DNA of 64,000 nucleotides from Bacteroidaceae bacterium (GTDB taxonomy: Bacteria > Bacteroidota > Bacteroidia > Bacteroidales > Bacteroidaceae), in assembly GCA_017429945.1 (NCBI GenBank), contig JAFRNY010000036.1, positions 1 to 64,000 of the forward strand. Reading direction: 5' to 3'. Every line of letters begins with the position of its first letter. Position 1 is the stretch's first letter. The notes under the pieces are model-generated. The model worked only from the letters and a program-made list of their open reading frames with translations, was not told the origin of the DNA and searched no databases. Of the stretch, positions 16,080 to 25,377 are shown piece after piece. The position numbers were made by a program, and so were the translations under genes.

Positions 16080-17153
16080 TTATTCAATAGGTAAGGGCGG
16101 CAGCTGTTCGCCACTTTCGGGCACGAAGTCGATGCCGAGGACTTTGGCGATGGTGGCCGCAAACTGTTTGGTATAGAAGGGGCCGCCGTCGTGAGCTTCG
16201 CCTAAAGCCTGCACGCCTTTGCCCCAAGCCATAAACCAAGTGGCCTCTGAGCCCTTTGTGCTTCCGCCGTGGTTTCCCCATTCGTTGCCAAAGCCCCGCC
16301 CGTGGTCGCACGTGATGAGGTAGGTGGTGCGGCCGCGATAGAACTTGTCGCTCTCGCAGGCCTCATAAAGGTCGCGGATAAAGGCATCGGTGTAGTGGGC
16401 GGCGTCGAGAAAGAGGTCGTACTTGCGCGAATGAGCCCACTCGTCGGTGTCGCCGAACGAGATCCACATCACTTTGGGATGGTCGTTCATCAGCGTCTCG
16501 AGAGCATAGGCATAGGTGAAGGCATCAAAGTGCTCGGAACGCCAATAGTGAGGCATGCCGGCCAGCATGCGCTCTGCCAGCTTGAGGCGCGGCGTCTGTT
16601 TTTTAGCAATGGGCGCTTCGTAGGCCACGCTGGCTGGAATACCTGCCGGCTCGTTGTGAATGGCAAAGCGTGTTGACTTCCATGATCCATACATCACTAC
16701 ACTACCTGCATAGCGTTGGTCCTGATTAGCAACTTCGAGCACATTGCGATGCATGTTATTCACTGGGTCGTTATCCTTGATTGCCTCATCCACCATCCCC
16801 GTCATCATCTCGGAATAGCCCGGATACGAAATATTGGTTTTGTTGGCCACCTGCATTACGCTATTCTTATTGCGGTTGCCAACCAATACACCTTGCTTGG
16901 CGATAGTGTTCCAAACAAATGGCATCAACACCTCGCGCCGTTGCTCAGGCGTATCGCGCCAGAATTTGCGTCGCAGTTCTGCAGTGTCACGTACCTGCTT
17001 AGTATCGTTTATAAGTTCCTCGTCGGCACCCGTGAACACCTCCTGCCAGCGCAGACCGTCGATGGTGATGACAACCAAACGAGTATCTTCACGTCCCTTG
17101 GCCATGACCAATAGAGGCAAGAAGAAAATAACAAGTAAAGAAATACGTTTCAT
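16080..17153 (-). CDS. Alkaline-phosphatase-superfamily metalloenzyme, exported
   Basis: This 357-residue protein starts with a signal peptide (MKRISLLVIFFLPLLVMAKG). It belongs to the alkaline phosphatase / nucleotide pyrophosphatase / sulfatase superfamily. Metal-binding motifs are VVITIDGLRWQEVF, the nucleophile region NISYPGYSEMMTG, SFGDTDEWAH, and LITCDHGRG. It probably hydrolyses a phosphoester outside the cytoplasm; the substrate is unknown. An upstream in-frame ATG at 17264 exists, but the promoter box at 17203-17210 lies downstream of it, and the ATG at 17153 begins directly with the signal peptide. It is followed after 6 bp by the MGMT-like gene. Confidence 0.87.
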   Translation of the reverse strand: MKRISLLVIFFLPLLVMAKGREDTRLVVITIDGLRWQEVFTGADEELINDTKQVRDTAELRRKFWRDTPEQRREVLMPFVWNTIAKQGVLVGNRNKNSVMQVANKTNISYPGYSEMMTGMVDEAIKDNDPVNNMHRNVLEVANQDQRYAGSVVMYGSWKSTRFAIHNEPAGIPASVAYEAPIAKKQTPRLKLAERMLAGMPHYWRSEHFDAFTYAYALETLMNDHPKVMWISFGDTDEWAHSRKYDLFLDAAHYTDAFIRDLYEACESDKFYRGRTTYLITCDHGRGFGNEWGNHGGSTKGSEATWFMAWGKGVQALGEAHDGGPFYTKQFAATIAKVLGIDFVPESGEQLPPLPIE

Positions 17154-17202
17154 GATAGATGAAAAATGAAAGACTAAAGGTGAAAAATGTTTGTTTCCGC
17201 TG

Positions 17203-17210
17203 CAAATATA
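17203..17210 (-). promoter_or_regulatory. Promoter for the phosphatase-MGMT unit
   Basis: TATATTTG on the minus strand with TTTG about 18 nt upstream, a full -33/-7 match. It fixes the start of the gene at 17153. Confidence 0.85.
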
Positions 17211-17343
17211 TACATAATCTTTCAAAGCATAAAAGAAAACCTTACTTTTATCGCATCCACCCATAGCCGAAGCTTACTGTACATTGTCTTCGATGTCAGT
17301 TTTCTGATTATCAAAACTAATCACAAAAATATGATGTGAGCCA

Positions 17344-19179
17344 CTATTGTTTGACGAGGATCGCTTTGGCTGTATAAGCTGTTGACACCTTCTTCATGAA
17401 ATCAGCAAAGGCGGGATAAATCTGGGGCGGATAGGTTCCTGCATGAATCAACAGTCGATTGATGACAAGAAATTGACCTCCGTCCTGTCTTATCTGCTGG
17501 ACGAACTCTCCAAAAGGCTGTTGAAGCGAAACGCCAGCAGGAACGGATTCTATCGCATAACCTTCTGGCAAGTGGAACGTTATGGTATCAGCATCCTCAT
17601 ATCCCACCTCAATATATACTGGTTCTTTACGCGCGTCAGCCGGTGACACGTTGGGTGTATGATGGAGCGGACACATAGGCACAATAAGACGTTTTCCTGT
17701 GACGGACGCATAACCTTGGCTGAGCGCCTTGGCATCAATGAGAAAAGTGCTTCCAGAAGTAGTCATATTCAATTGAGTAAACGAAACCTTCGGAAACCTA
17801 AAGAGTTGACTTGCAGCTCTTTTTTGTTCCTCAGCGCTCAGTTCCAACAAGGGCCAAAGACTTTCAAATTGTCTCTGCCTTGATTCCTGACGCAGTTGTA
17901 CATTAGCCGAACCATCATCGTGAACCTCTATATCCAATGATGACAGTTGCGTATTGAGGCTGTCGGGATAAACGGGCAATCGGCAGAGCCATCCACCGTC
18001 TGGAGTAATTAGCACAGCATCGTGACCTATGATGCCCCCGTGAACATAGCCCAACGGCAATTGGGGATTGGTACATTCTATCCAAAGCGTATCGCCTGGC
18101 AACGGCACTTGCAATATAACGTGATTAAGCATTCCTATACTAGGAAAATCAGGCAACTGATGCGGATAATCTGTTCCGATTTCCGTGTAGTAAGAATTGA
18201 TGCCAACCTCCTTCAACAATGCATGCATATACATAGACAGTCCCTTACAGTCGCCATATCCCGTACGCGCCACCTCGGTTGCTAGCGCCGGTTGATGTCC
18301 ACCGATGCCCAATTGAATACTGACATAACGTGTAGTCTGAGCTAAGTACTGATAACATCGCTCGACACGCTCGCGGTCTGAAGTACAGCCTTCAACAAGT
18401 TTATGCACATGACGAACAATATTTTCAGGCAATTTGTCGCGGTCCTTGAGAAGTCCATAGACCCAACTTCCGTACGATTGCCAAGACTGCAAGCTACCTT
18501 CTGTTCCAAAAAAGCTGAACTGCAATGGCATAAAACGTGCAAAGGGTACTCTTTCCTGAACAGGAAGCCCGAATTCCACCCTCTCTATGGCGGGCAAGTC
18601 CTTAAGACACAACTCTACTATTTCAGACTTCCCATCAGTTGAAGTCTGAAGTAAAGACTCATCAATGTATTGTAACGCTTTTAAATATTTGAATGACGAA
18701 GGTAAAGTTAGACGGTATCGCGCCTGACGGACATCTATATCATAAGCCGTTTGCGGGATGAAGCCCGGGAACTCTAAAAGGTCATTATTGTACTGTATCG
18801 TCCAGTCATAAGAAACGGTGACGGGATAAATCGGCGGCACGTAGGAAAGACTTTGGATGTAGGCATCAACAGCTAAATGCGAGGAAAATTCGCTACGTTC
18901 CAGGTCGCTTTTCTTGAACTTACGCAATATGCGTCCTGAAGCATCTGAGGCAGTACCAGAGAACTCCTTGAGCTGATCAGTCTTGCCCAACGAGCACATG
19001 AAACTGGCTTCATCTGCGCCTTTTTCTGAGTGAATGGTAATCACTAAGCGTCTATGGCAGACCGCTTGTGTCGGGCCATAACAGACGACGTCGACGTCCA
19101 TATCATCTATGGTAGCCCGTTGAGCCAGCGTGCTTGAAAGGGGCAGTAAAAGGAGTAAGATTACAAGATTTACTCTCAT
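17344..19179 (-). CDS. DUF3857 / transglutaminase-like exported protein (catalytic Cys and His intact)
   Basis: This 611-residue protein has a signal peptide (about 1-19). A DUF3857 beta-domain (about 30-200) is followed by a transglutaminase-like cysteine-protease fold (about 235-400). The catalytic Cys is C311 in TGYGDCKGLSM and the His is H353 in MLNHVILQV. The third position has Glu instead of Asp (E368 in LWIECTNP). A C-terminal beta-domain follows. Such proteins are common in Bacteroidetes and have no firm function; peptide or peptidoglycan-related cleavage has been suggested for the fold. Its ATG overlaps the TGA of the upstream gene (ATGA, 19176-19179), so translation is coupled to the catalytically dead paralogue. 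Confidence 0.88.
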   Translation of the reverse strand: MRVNLVILLLLLPLSSTLAQRATIDDMDVDVVCYGPTQAVCHRRLVITIHSEKGADEASFMCSLGKTDQLKEFSGTASDASGRILRKFKKSDLERSEFSSHLAVDAYIQSLSYVPPIYPVTVSYDWTIQYNNDLLEFPGFIPQTAYDIDVRQARYRLTLPSSFKYLKALQYIDESLLQTSTDGKSEIVELCLKDLPAIERVEFGLPVQERVPFARFMPLQFSFFGTEGSLQSWQSYGSWVYGLLKDRDKLPENIVRHVHKLVEGCTSDRERVERCYQYLAQTTRYVSIQLGIGGHQPALATEVARTGYGDCKGLSMYMHALLKEVGINSYYTEIGTDYPHQLPDFPSIGMLNHVILQVPLPGDTLWIECTNPQLPLGYVHGGIIGHDAVLITPDGGWLCRLPVYPDSLNTQLSSLDIEVHDDGSANVQLRQESRQRQFESLWPLLELSAEEQKRAASQLFRFPKVSFTQLNMTTSGSTFLIDAKALSQGYASVTGKRLIVPMCPLHHTPNVSPADARKEPVYIEVGYEDADTITFHLPEGYAIESVPAGVSLQQPFGEFVQQIRQDGGQFLVINRLLIHAGTYPPQIYPAFADFMKKVSTAYTAKAILVKQ

Positions 19180-21176
19180 GACTCTTTTTTGAGGATTAAC
19201 ATTTCGCCTAAATGCTGTACGACATAATCGAAGAAATCTTTGAGTCCGGCATACTCTTCAGGAGAAAAATAAATTTGGTTGAGGGTAAATGTGAACTGCA
19301 AATTAAACACGTCATCCTGCATACCAGAAAGGACACGGCACATACCTCCATCATTCTCAAGCCGGACTATAAAGTCATTAGGCTTTTCCTCAACGACATA
19401 TCCTTCAGGCAAAGTCAGACGAACATTGATATTCTCAGTTTGTGCAAAAGGTAGTTCTACTGGCAATTTTCGTTCAGTATCAGTAAACGGGGATTCTTTC
19501 ATGGGTATAAAAATAAGGGGATTCAGATAGATATGTCCATTCGTAGCATCAACCTGTTTTTTAAACATAGTCGTTTCTATCACTTTTGGCAAGAAATCAT
19601 GATGTCCTTCAAGTTGGTAACTAAGTATTTGGATGTCGTTCTCATCTGCAATACTATTTACAAAGGTTACACTATCTTTTGAAGCCTTGAAATCCTCACG
19701 GAACGACAAAGCAGAATTTTGGATATGACTGGTGGAAACTTTGCCAGAAATGACGCCGTCGGATGTCACCTGAGCATCAATAATAGTGGTAGTCCGTCCT
19801 TTGTTAATACGCTGCAAATTCAGCCACTTTTCCTCTGCGGTTCCTCCTATGCAATACGCCGATTCTACCAACAAGCGAGAAGGCAGAACGTTAAGATATC
19901 CATTGACGGCAGAAGGATCTATATACGCCACTTGCTTGTCACCCAAGGGTGCAGCTACTATGAACGTATTGAAGGCCTGCAATGTTGGATGAGTCAAAGG
20001 TATACGTCCTGTATCACGCCGTCGCAGTAACACAGGAAAAGCTTCAATGCCTTCGTCTTTCAACATCTGAATGAGCAGGAAATTCATGTCTGCATTATTC
20101 CCTATCCCATCCTTCAATGCTTGGTTGGAAGCAAAGAGACTATATTTCCCGTTCCATCTCACACGACTTTGCAGAAGCCGTATCGTAGCAAGGATTTTCT
20201 CCTGCGGGTCAGACAGTTGATCGATTCCAGCAGCTGTCATCTCTTCTTTCAATGGGTTCTTGCGTTTCAGTCGTCCCCCGAAATCTCTTTCCTCCAAAAA
20301 TGACTTTACCACATCATCCCATGACAATGTGAATATCTTTGCGAAAGAATTGGGAACATGTACTTGACTGAGCTCGGTGGTAACTTTGGTAATATAATCA
20401 CCAACGCACCAAATAAAACCATCTGAATGAATGGCTGGAAGTTGTTTACCTATAAAGGTATACTCCGTAGCAACACACTGCAAGAGTTGACCATGAATAC
20501 TGAATTTGTAATCACGATCCCTTCGTTGATTCTCCAAATGCTCCCAACCTGTTTGCTCAACATAAAAACTGAACCATTCAGGTATAGTGAGCTGGTATGA
20601 AGTGTAATATGTTGGAATGGTTGTCTGAGCATACCATTCATTAATATCATAATAATACTCACTCTGCAACTTATATTCGTACTCTATGACTGTTCCTTCT
20701 TTAACTTGCGGTATAGTAAATTTTTTGAGCATGTGGTCATTATCTAACCGCTCATCAAAAACTTGACTATTATTCATCTTTGTCTTCACCACTTCACCGC
20801 TTTCCATATTATAGGATATCGCTTTCAGACCAAAGATTTCTTCCTGTAACTTTCCATTCTCGACATGATTAACATAAGGTATAGTTACATTAGCTAAATC
20901 TGTTCCCTCTGATTTCAAAATCTTAATACGTTTTTTCACATCATATATAATGACAAATTTGTCATCTACGATGTCGTAATATACGTCTTGCTCATTATAA
21001 AGTATTACAGCCTTAGCTTCCAGGTCAAGATCATACGAAGTCATCGTCAGTTCTTCCTGGGTCGGGTTCCCCATTTTAAGGTTAACAGCAGGAACATTGG
21101 CTAAGGAAAAAAGGGGGAATAATGCATATATAAGCCCAATCGACATTCGAGAGATGTTCATTGTAAATGTTTTCAT
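19176..21176 (-). CDS. DUF3857 / transglutaminase-like protein, catalytic Cys and His lost
   Basis: This 666-residue paralogue of the downstream gene has the same plan: a signal peptide (1-26), DUF3857 (about 45-240), a transglutaminase-like domain (about 280-430) and a C-terminal beta-domain. The catalytic site is degraded. The Cys position is N361 in GIGNNADMNFLL, the His position is T404 in AFNTFIV, and only the Asp remains (D420 in AYIDPSA). It is probably a non-enzymatic partner or binding protein. The ATG at 21176 is chosen because the promoter box at 21249-21256 overlaps the longer reading-frame start at 21251. ATGA overlap with the active paralogue suggests the two are made together and may form a complex. 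The region is less GC-rich than its neighbours. Confidence 0.87.
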   Translation of the reverse strand: MKTFTMNISRMSIGLIYALFPLFSLANVPAVNLKMGNPTQEELTMTSYDLDLEAKAVILYNEQDVYYDIVDDKFVIIYDVKKRIKILKSEGTDLANVTIPYVNHVENGKLQEEIFGLKAISYNMESGEVVKTKMNNSQVFDERLDNDHMLKKFTIPQVKEGTVIEYEYKLQSEYYYDINEWYAQTTIPTYYTSYQLTIPEWFSFYVEQTGWEHLENQRRDRDYKFSIHGQLLQCVATEYTFIGKQLPAIHSDGFIWCVGDYITKVTTELSQVHVPNSFAKIFTLSWDDVVKSFLEERDFGGRLKRKNPLKEEMTAAGIDQLSDPQEKILATIRLLQSRVRWNGKYSLFASNQALKDGIGNNADMNFLLIQMLKDEGIEAFPVLLRRRDTGRIPLTHPTLQAFNTFIVAAPLGDKQVAYIDPSAVNGYLNVLPSRLLVESAYCIGGTAEEKWLNLQRINKGRTTTIIDAQVTSDGVISGKVSTSHIQNSALSFREDFKASKDSVTFVNSIADENDIQILSYQLEGHHDFLPKVIETTMFKKQVDATNGHIYLNPLIFIPMKESPFTDTERKLPVELPFAQTENINVRLTLPEGYVVEEKPNDFIVRLENDGGMCRVLSGMQDDVFNLQFTFTLNQIYFSPEEYAGLKDFFDYVVQHLGEMLILKKES

Positions 21177-21248
21177 TTGATATTTTGTTTTTAGGTATTT
21201 AAGTATTATTGATTTGTTATTACGCTGGCAAAATGTAAAATCACAACG

Positions 21249-21256
21249 CAAAGATA
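21249..21256 (-). promoter_or_regulatory. Promoter for the transglutaminase-like pair
   Basis: TATCTTTG on the minus strand, followed by CGTTG, 73 bp upstream of the ATG at 21176. Confidence 0.75.
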
Positions 21257-21436
21257 AAAAGGTTTCACAGATGAACCAAATAAATCAATTATGGTTCCAT
21301 TGAATTTAGAATAAATTAACATGTTTTCGCTGCCACATATATCCATTCAGTCTGTTCCTTTGCGACATGACATGAACAAGGTAAAGTAGGCTATGCTCTT
21401 CGAGTGTCTGGTGAGCAGCAATCGTTTGAAACAACA

Positions 21437-21467
21437 CACCTTCCCTGCCATGAAAGCAGAGAAGGTG
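21437..21467 (-). terminator. Probable terminator of the etf / acyl-CoA dehydrogenase unit
   Basis: CACCTTC with CTGC pairs with GCAG and GAAGGTG around a 7-nt loop, with one internal mismatch. It lies 54 bp past the acyl-CoA dehydrogenase stop and is followed by a T-rich stretch on the minus strand. The rest of the 21257-21520 gap shows nothing recognisable. Confidence 0.5.
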
Positions 21468-21520
21468 CGTATAACTTTCTTACGCCCCTAGGGCGAAGTG
21501 AGGATAACTGAGTCCGGTGT

Positions 21521-23239
21521 TTATTCTGCGCGGAAACTGTCGAGCGTAGCTGGATCGAAATTACGGATATAAGCGGCCTTGCCTGCTACATCCTCTTCGG
21601 CCATGGCCACATAAACCACGGCGCTCTTCTCGAAGAGCTCGGGAGCTTGGGCTGCATCGCGGATGATGAGCAGCGACATCACAATCTCGCAGGTCATGTC
21701 GTCGAGACGGCGCGAGAGGAAGTCGATGGCATCCTGGTTGTCGAGCGCCTTGACGGTGGCGAGGGCTTCCTCGTAAATCTCCACCATTTTATCCACACGC
21801 TTCAAGAGCCCCTCTCCCACGGGAGAGGCGGGGGTGAGGCTTTCCACCATCTCTTTGATATTCTGAAGCATCGTGCCGTTGATGATATAGCGGATGGCAG
21901 CTACCACCTGCAGCTGCGTCGTTCCTTCATAAATGGAGAAGATACGGGCGTCGCGGTAGAGGCGCTGGCTCTTGTACTCCATGATGAAGCCCGAACCGCC
22001 ATGGATACTGATGGCATCATAAGCGTTCTGGTTAGCATACTCCGAGTTCATGCCCTTAGCCAGCGGCGTGAAGGCGTCGGCCAGACGTTGATATTTCTTC
22101 AGTTCCTGCTTCTCCTCGGGCGTGAGTTTGCGGTCGGTGCGCTCGATGTCCTCGAGGCACTTGTAGATGTCGACGTAAGCGGCAGTCTGATAGAGCAGCG
22201 AACGGCCGGCATCGAGCTTGGCCTTCATACGGCTGAGCATATCATATACGGCGGGGAAGTTGATAATCTTATCTCCGAACTGCTGACGCTCACGGGCATA
22301 GGCGAGGCCCTCGTTGTAGGCTTCCTGCGAGAGGCCTACGCTCTGGGCTGCAATGCCCAGGCGGGCGCCGTTCATGAGAGCCATGACGTATTTGATGAGT
22401 CCGAGACGTGTGCTTCCGCAGAGTTCTGCCTTGGCGTTCTTGTAGGTGAGCTCGCAGGTGGGTGAACCGTGGATGCCGAGCTTGTGCTCGATGTGGCGCA
22501 CATCGACACCGCCCTGACGCTTGTCGTAGATGAACATCGACAGGCCGCGGCCGTCCTTAGTGCCCTCCTCGGAGCGGGCCAACACGAGGTGTATGTCAGA
22601 GTCGCCGTTGGTGATGAAACGCTTCACGCCGTTCAGGCGCCAGCAGTTCTCTTTCTCGTCAAAGGTGGCCTTGAGCATCACGCGCTGCAGGTCGGAACCT
22701 GCGTCGGGCTCGGTAAGGTCCATAGACATTCCTTCGCCGGCACAAACGCGGGGAATATACTTCTGACGCTGCTCCTCAGAGCCGAACTCATAGAGGGTGT
22801 CGATACAGCTCTGCAGGCTCCAGATGTTCTGGAAACCGGCATCGGCGGCTGAGATAACTTCCGAGAGCATCGAGAATACGATGTTAGGCAGGTTGAGGCC
22901 GCCGTAGCGACGGGGCATAGAGACACCCCACAGGCCAGCCTTGCGGGTGGCGTCGAGGTTCTCATATGTCTTCGAGGCGTAAATCATGCGGCCGTTCTCG
23001 AGGTGCGGACCTTCGAGGTCGACGCTCTCAGAGTTGGGGGCGATGATGTTAGCGGCCACGTCGCCGGTGATGTCGAGGATCTGACGATAGTTCTCGATGG
23101 CATCGCCAAGGTCGACAGGAGCGTAGTCGTATTCCTTTGCGTCAGCAAAGCCCTTCTCACGAAGTTCTACAATGCGCTCCATCAACGGATGGTTGAGGTG
23201 AAACGCTATTTCGGGATGATCGGTATAATAGTTTGCCAT
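21521..23239 (-). CDS. Acyl-CoA dehydrogenase with C-terminal extension
   Basis: This 572-residue flavoenzyme should oxidise an acyl-CoA to the 2-enoyl form and pass electrons to the ETF encoded just upstream. The core spans about 70-460: MDLTEPDAGSDL and the FAD loop KRFITNGDSD, then RQQFGDKIINFPAVYDML. The catalytic base is E438 in FSIYEGTTQLQ. An extra C-terminal helical domain (about 470-572) is shared by related Bacteroidetes enzymes. Within it, LTPASPVGEGLL (about 467-478) is encoded by a GC-rich REP-like element inserted in frame. It is the last gene of etfB-etfA-acd. Substrate chain length cannot be read from the sequence. Confidence 0.93.
   Translation of the reverse strand: MANYYTDHPEIAFHLNHPLMERIVELREKGFADAKEYDYAPVDLGDAIENYRQILDITGDVAANIIAPNSESVDLEGPHLENGRMIYASKTYENLDATRKAGLWGVSMPRRYGGLNLPNIVFSMLSEVISAADAGFQNIWSLQSCIDTLYEFGSEEQRQKYIPRVCAGEGMSMDLTEPDAGSDLQRVMLKATFDEKENCWRLNGVKRFITNGDSDIHLVLARSEEGTKDGRGLSMFIYDKRQGGVDVRHIEHKLGIHGSPTCELTYKNAKAELCGSTRLGLIKYVMALMNGARLGIAAQSVGLSQEAYNEGLAYARERQQFGDKIINFPAVYDMLSRMKAKLDAGRSLLYQTAAYVDIYKCLEDIERTDRKLTPEEKQELKKYQRLADAFTPLAKGMNSEYANQNAYDAISIHGGSGFIMEYKSQRLYRDARIFSIYEGTTQLQVVAAIRYIINGTMLQNIKEMVESLTPASPVGEGLLKRVDKMVEIYEEALATVKALDNQDAIDFLSRRLDDMTCEIVMSLLIIRDAAQAPELFEKSAVVYVAMAEEDVAGKAAYIRNFDPATLDSFRAE
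21807..21841. repeat. REP-like element inside acyl-CoA dehydrogenase
   Basis: CCTCTCCCACGGGAGAGG forms the hairpin, followed by CGGGGGTGAGGCT. It shares this hairpin-plus-G-rich-tail layout with the copies at 28487, 30460, 30644 and 45872. It stays in frame and encodes part of a linker near the C-terminal domain. Confidence 0.75.
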
Positions 23240-23275
23240 TATTATTTACAATTTGACAATTTACAATTTACTATT
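23240..23275. repeat. AT-rich ATTTACAA / ATTTGACA repeat between acd and etfA
   Basis: Four degenerate units of ATTTACAATTTGACA type fill the gap and run into the stop codon of etfA. The same word family occurs in the PL11 gene near 2545-2600. Confidence 0.65.
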
Positions 23276-24308
23276 TGCTGTTCTGCTTGTAGTACTTAAT
23301 CAGCTTCGGCACCACTTCCTCCACCGTGCCGACAATGACGTAGTCGGCTATCTTGTTGATAGGAGCATCGGGGTCGCTGTTGACACTGATGATGATGCCA
23401 GAATCCTGCATGCCGGCGATGTGCTGGATCTGTCCGCTGATACCGCAGGCGATATAGACTTTCGGATGAACGGTGACACCGGTCTGACCGATCTGACGGT
23501 CGTGGTCGCAGAAGCCTGCATCGACGGCAGCACGCGAGCCGCCTACTTCGCCGTGGAGCACCTTAGCCAGGTCAAACAGCATGTCGAAGCCTTCCTTCGA
23601 GCCCATGCCGTAACCGCCGGCAACGACGATGGATGAGCCTTTCAAATTGTGCTTGGCAGCCTCAACATGGTGGTCGAGCACCTTCACGACGTAAGCCTCG
23701 GGCGAAACATACTTCGAGACCTCAGGATATACCACCTCGTGGCGCGCGACAGGGTTTTCCCCCGTCGGTTCGTAGAGAGCCTTCTGCATGACACCGCTAC
23801 GCACGGTAGCCATCTGCGGACGATGCTCGGGGTTGACGATGGTGGCAACGATATTACCGCCGAAGGCGGGACGAATCTGATAGAGCAGCTGATCGTAGTG
23901 CTTGCCACTCTTCTTGTCGTCGTACTCGCCTATCTCCAGCTCGGTGCAGTCGGCGGTCAGTCCGCTGGTCAGCGAAGAACTTACGCGGGGACCGAGGTCG
24001 CGACCGATGACGGTAGCGCCCATCAGACAGATCTGCGGCTGCTCCTCACGGAAGAGATTAACAAGAATGTCGGTGTGGGGCGCCGAGGTGTAGGGGAAGA
24101 GGCCTTCGCCGTCGAAGACGAAGAGCTTGTCGACGCCATAGGGCAGTATCTGGTCCTCCACCTGACCTTTGATGCCTGTGCCGGCAACGACAGCGTGGAG
24201 CTCCACCTTTAAATCATTGGCCAGTTTACGTCCTTTGGTCAACAATTCCTGAGACACTTCTTTTACTTCAGTATTCTCAAGTTCAATATATACGAATACG
24301 TTATTCAT
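23271..24308 (-). CDS. etfA: Electron transfer flavoprotein, alpha subunit
   Basis: This 345-residue subunit binds FAD and passes electrons between the acyl-CoA dehydrogenase and the next acceptor. The C-terminal FAD domain is clear: VAGGYGMGSKEGFDML, VGGSRAAVDAGFCDHDRQIGQTG, and ACGISGQIQHIAGMQ followed by NSDPDAPINKIADYVIVG. The N-terminal domain (about 1-200) has the usual nucleotide-binding fold. It starts 3 bp after etfB and precedes the dehydrogenase, so all three should be made in step. Whether the ETF is an electron-bifurcating type cannot be settled by eye. Confidence 0.95.
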   Translation of the reverse strand: MNNVFVYIELENTEVKEVSQELLTKGRKLANDLKVELHAVVAGTGIKGQVEDQILPYGVDKLFVFDGEGLFPYTSAPHTDILVNLFREEQPQICLMGATVIGRDLGPRVSSSLTSGLTADCTELEIGEYDDKKSGKHYDQLLYQIRPAFGGNIVATIVNPEHRPQMATVRSGVMQKALYEPTGENPVARHEVVYPEVSKYVSPEAYVVKVLDHHVEAAKHNLKGSSIVVAGGYGMGSKEGFDMLFDLAKVLHGEVGGSRAAVDAGFCDHDRQIGQTGVTVHPKVYIACGISGQIQHIAGMQDSGIIISVNSDPDAPINKIADYVIVGTVEEVVPKLIKYYKQNSK

Positions 24309-24310
24309 GA

Positions 24311-25180
24311 TTAGCCAATGATTTTTTCGTTTAACAACTCTTGAATGAGCGAATTGATATCTTCGTCCTTCGGGGTCAGCGTCTTAGACTCCTTAGCCTG
24401 GAACGAAATATTCTTGACGGCCTTCACCTTCGTAGGCGAGCCGGCCAGGCCACATTGTTCGGGGTCGCCATCGACATCGGCCACGCTCCACTGGTTGAGC
24501 GTCAGGTAGGGGCGCTCCTCGTAGAGGTAGTCGTAGGGCGTGCCTTCAGCGGGGCGCTCCATGGGACATGTGGCGCGCTTATACTTCATCACCAGCTTGG
24601 CGTTCTGCGGGCGGCATGGTGCTGCGCTGCCATTTACGGTGATGACTACAGGCAGAGGAGCCTCCACGGTCTCCACGCCGCCGTCGATAAGGCGTTTGAT
24701 GGTAGCAACGCCATCCTTGACGCTAACCTCCTCGGCGTAGGTCACCTGATTCAGGCCCAGCTTCTGAGCCACCTGCGGTCCTACCTGAGCCGTGTCGCCG
24801 TCGATAGCCTGTCGGCCACCGATGACGATGTCCACATCGCCAATCTTCTTGATAGCCGTAGCGAGCGCATAGGATGTTGCCAACGTGTCAGCGCCGGCGA
24901 AGAGGCGGTCGGTGAGGAGCCAGCCGGTGTCGGCGCCGCGATAGAGGCCCTGGCGTATAATCTCGCCGGCACGTGGAGGACCCATCGTGAGTATGCCCAC
25001 CGTGGAGCCCGGGTGCTGCTCCTTCAGGCGGAGAGCCTGCTCCAGAGCGTTGAGGTCTTCAGGATTAAAGATAGCAGGCAGGGCGGAGCGGTTGACCGTT
25101 CCTTCGGCTGTCATAGCGTCCTTGCCCACATTGCGGGTGTCTGGCACCTGTTTGGCCAGCACAACGATTTTCAATGCCAT
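24311..25180 (-). CDS. etfB: Electron transfer flavoprotein, beta subunit
   Basis: This 289-residue subunit opens with LKIVVLAKQVPDTRNVGKD. It carries the nucleotide-binding loop IVIGGRQAIDGDTAQVGPQVA and the family signature region VITVNGSAAPCRPQNAKLVMKYKRA. The C-terminal part has AGSPTKVKAVKNI, which contacts the alpha subunit in known ETFs. It is the first gene of the etfB-etfA-acyl-CoA dehydrogenase unit. A strong promoter box lies 54 bp upstream. Confidence 0.95.
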   Translation of the reverse strand: MALKIVVLAKQVPDTRNVGKDAMTAEGTVNRSALPAIFNPEDLNALEQALRLKEQHPGSTVGILTMGPPRAGEIIRQGLYRGADTGWLLTDRLFAGADTLATSYALATAIKKIGDVDIVIGGRQAIDGDTAQVGPQVAQKLGLNQVTYAEEVSVKDGVATIKRLIDGGVETVEAPLPVVITVNGSAAPCRPQNAKLVMKYKRATCPMERPAEGTPYDYLYEERPYLTLNQWSVADVDGDPEQCGLAGSPTKVKAVKNISFQAKESKTLTPKDEDINSLIQELLNEKIIG

Positions 25181-25233
25181 ATTTTATTTGTTTATCGTTT
25201 TAGCTCTTATACATTAATTATTTAAAAGCGGCG

Positions 25234-25241
25234 CAAAGGTA
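25234..25241 (-). promoter_or_regulatory. -7 promoter box for etfB-etfA-acd
   Basis: TACCTTTG on the minus strand, followed by CGCCGC, 54 bp upstream of the etfB start. Confidence 0.8.
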
Positions 25242-25325
25242 CGCTTTTTCTTTAGAATGACCAAAAAAGAGGGCGCAATAATGTTAAAGTCAGGCAAAGT
25301 TGTGATTGAAAAACCGATTTATTAT

Positions 25326-25333
25326 TACTTTTG
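25326..25333 (+). promoter_or_regulatory. -7 promoter box for the gene at 25378
   Basis: TACTTTTG within ttattattacttttggg, 45 bp upstream of the ATG. Confidence 0.65.
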
Positions 25334-25377
25334 GGACGTCTGTACAAAGAAACTATTTCACCTAACTTTCACACAAC

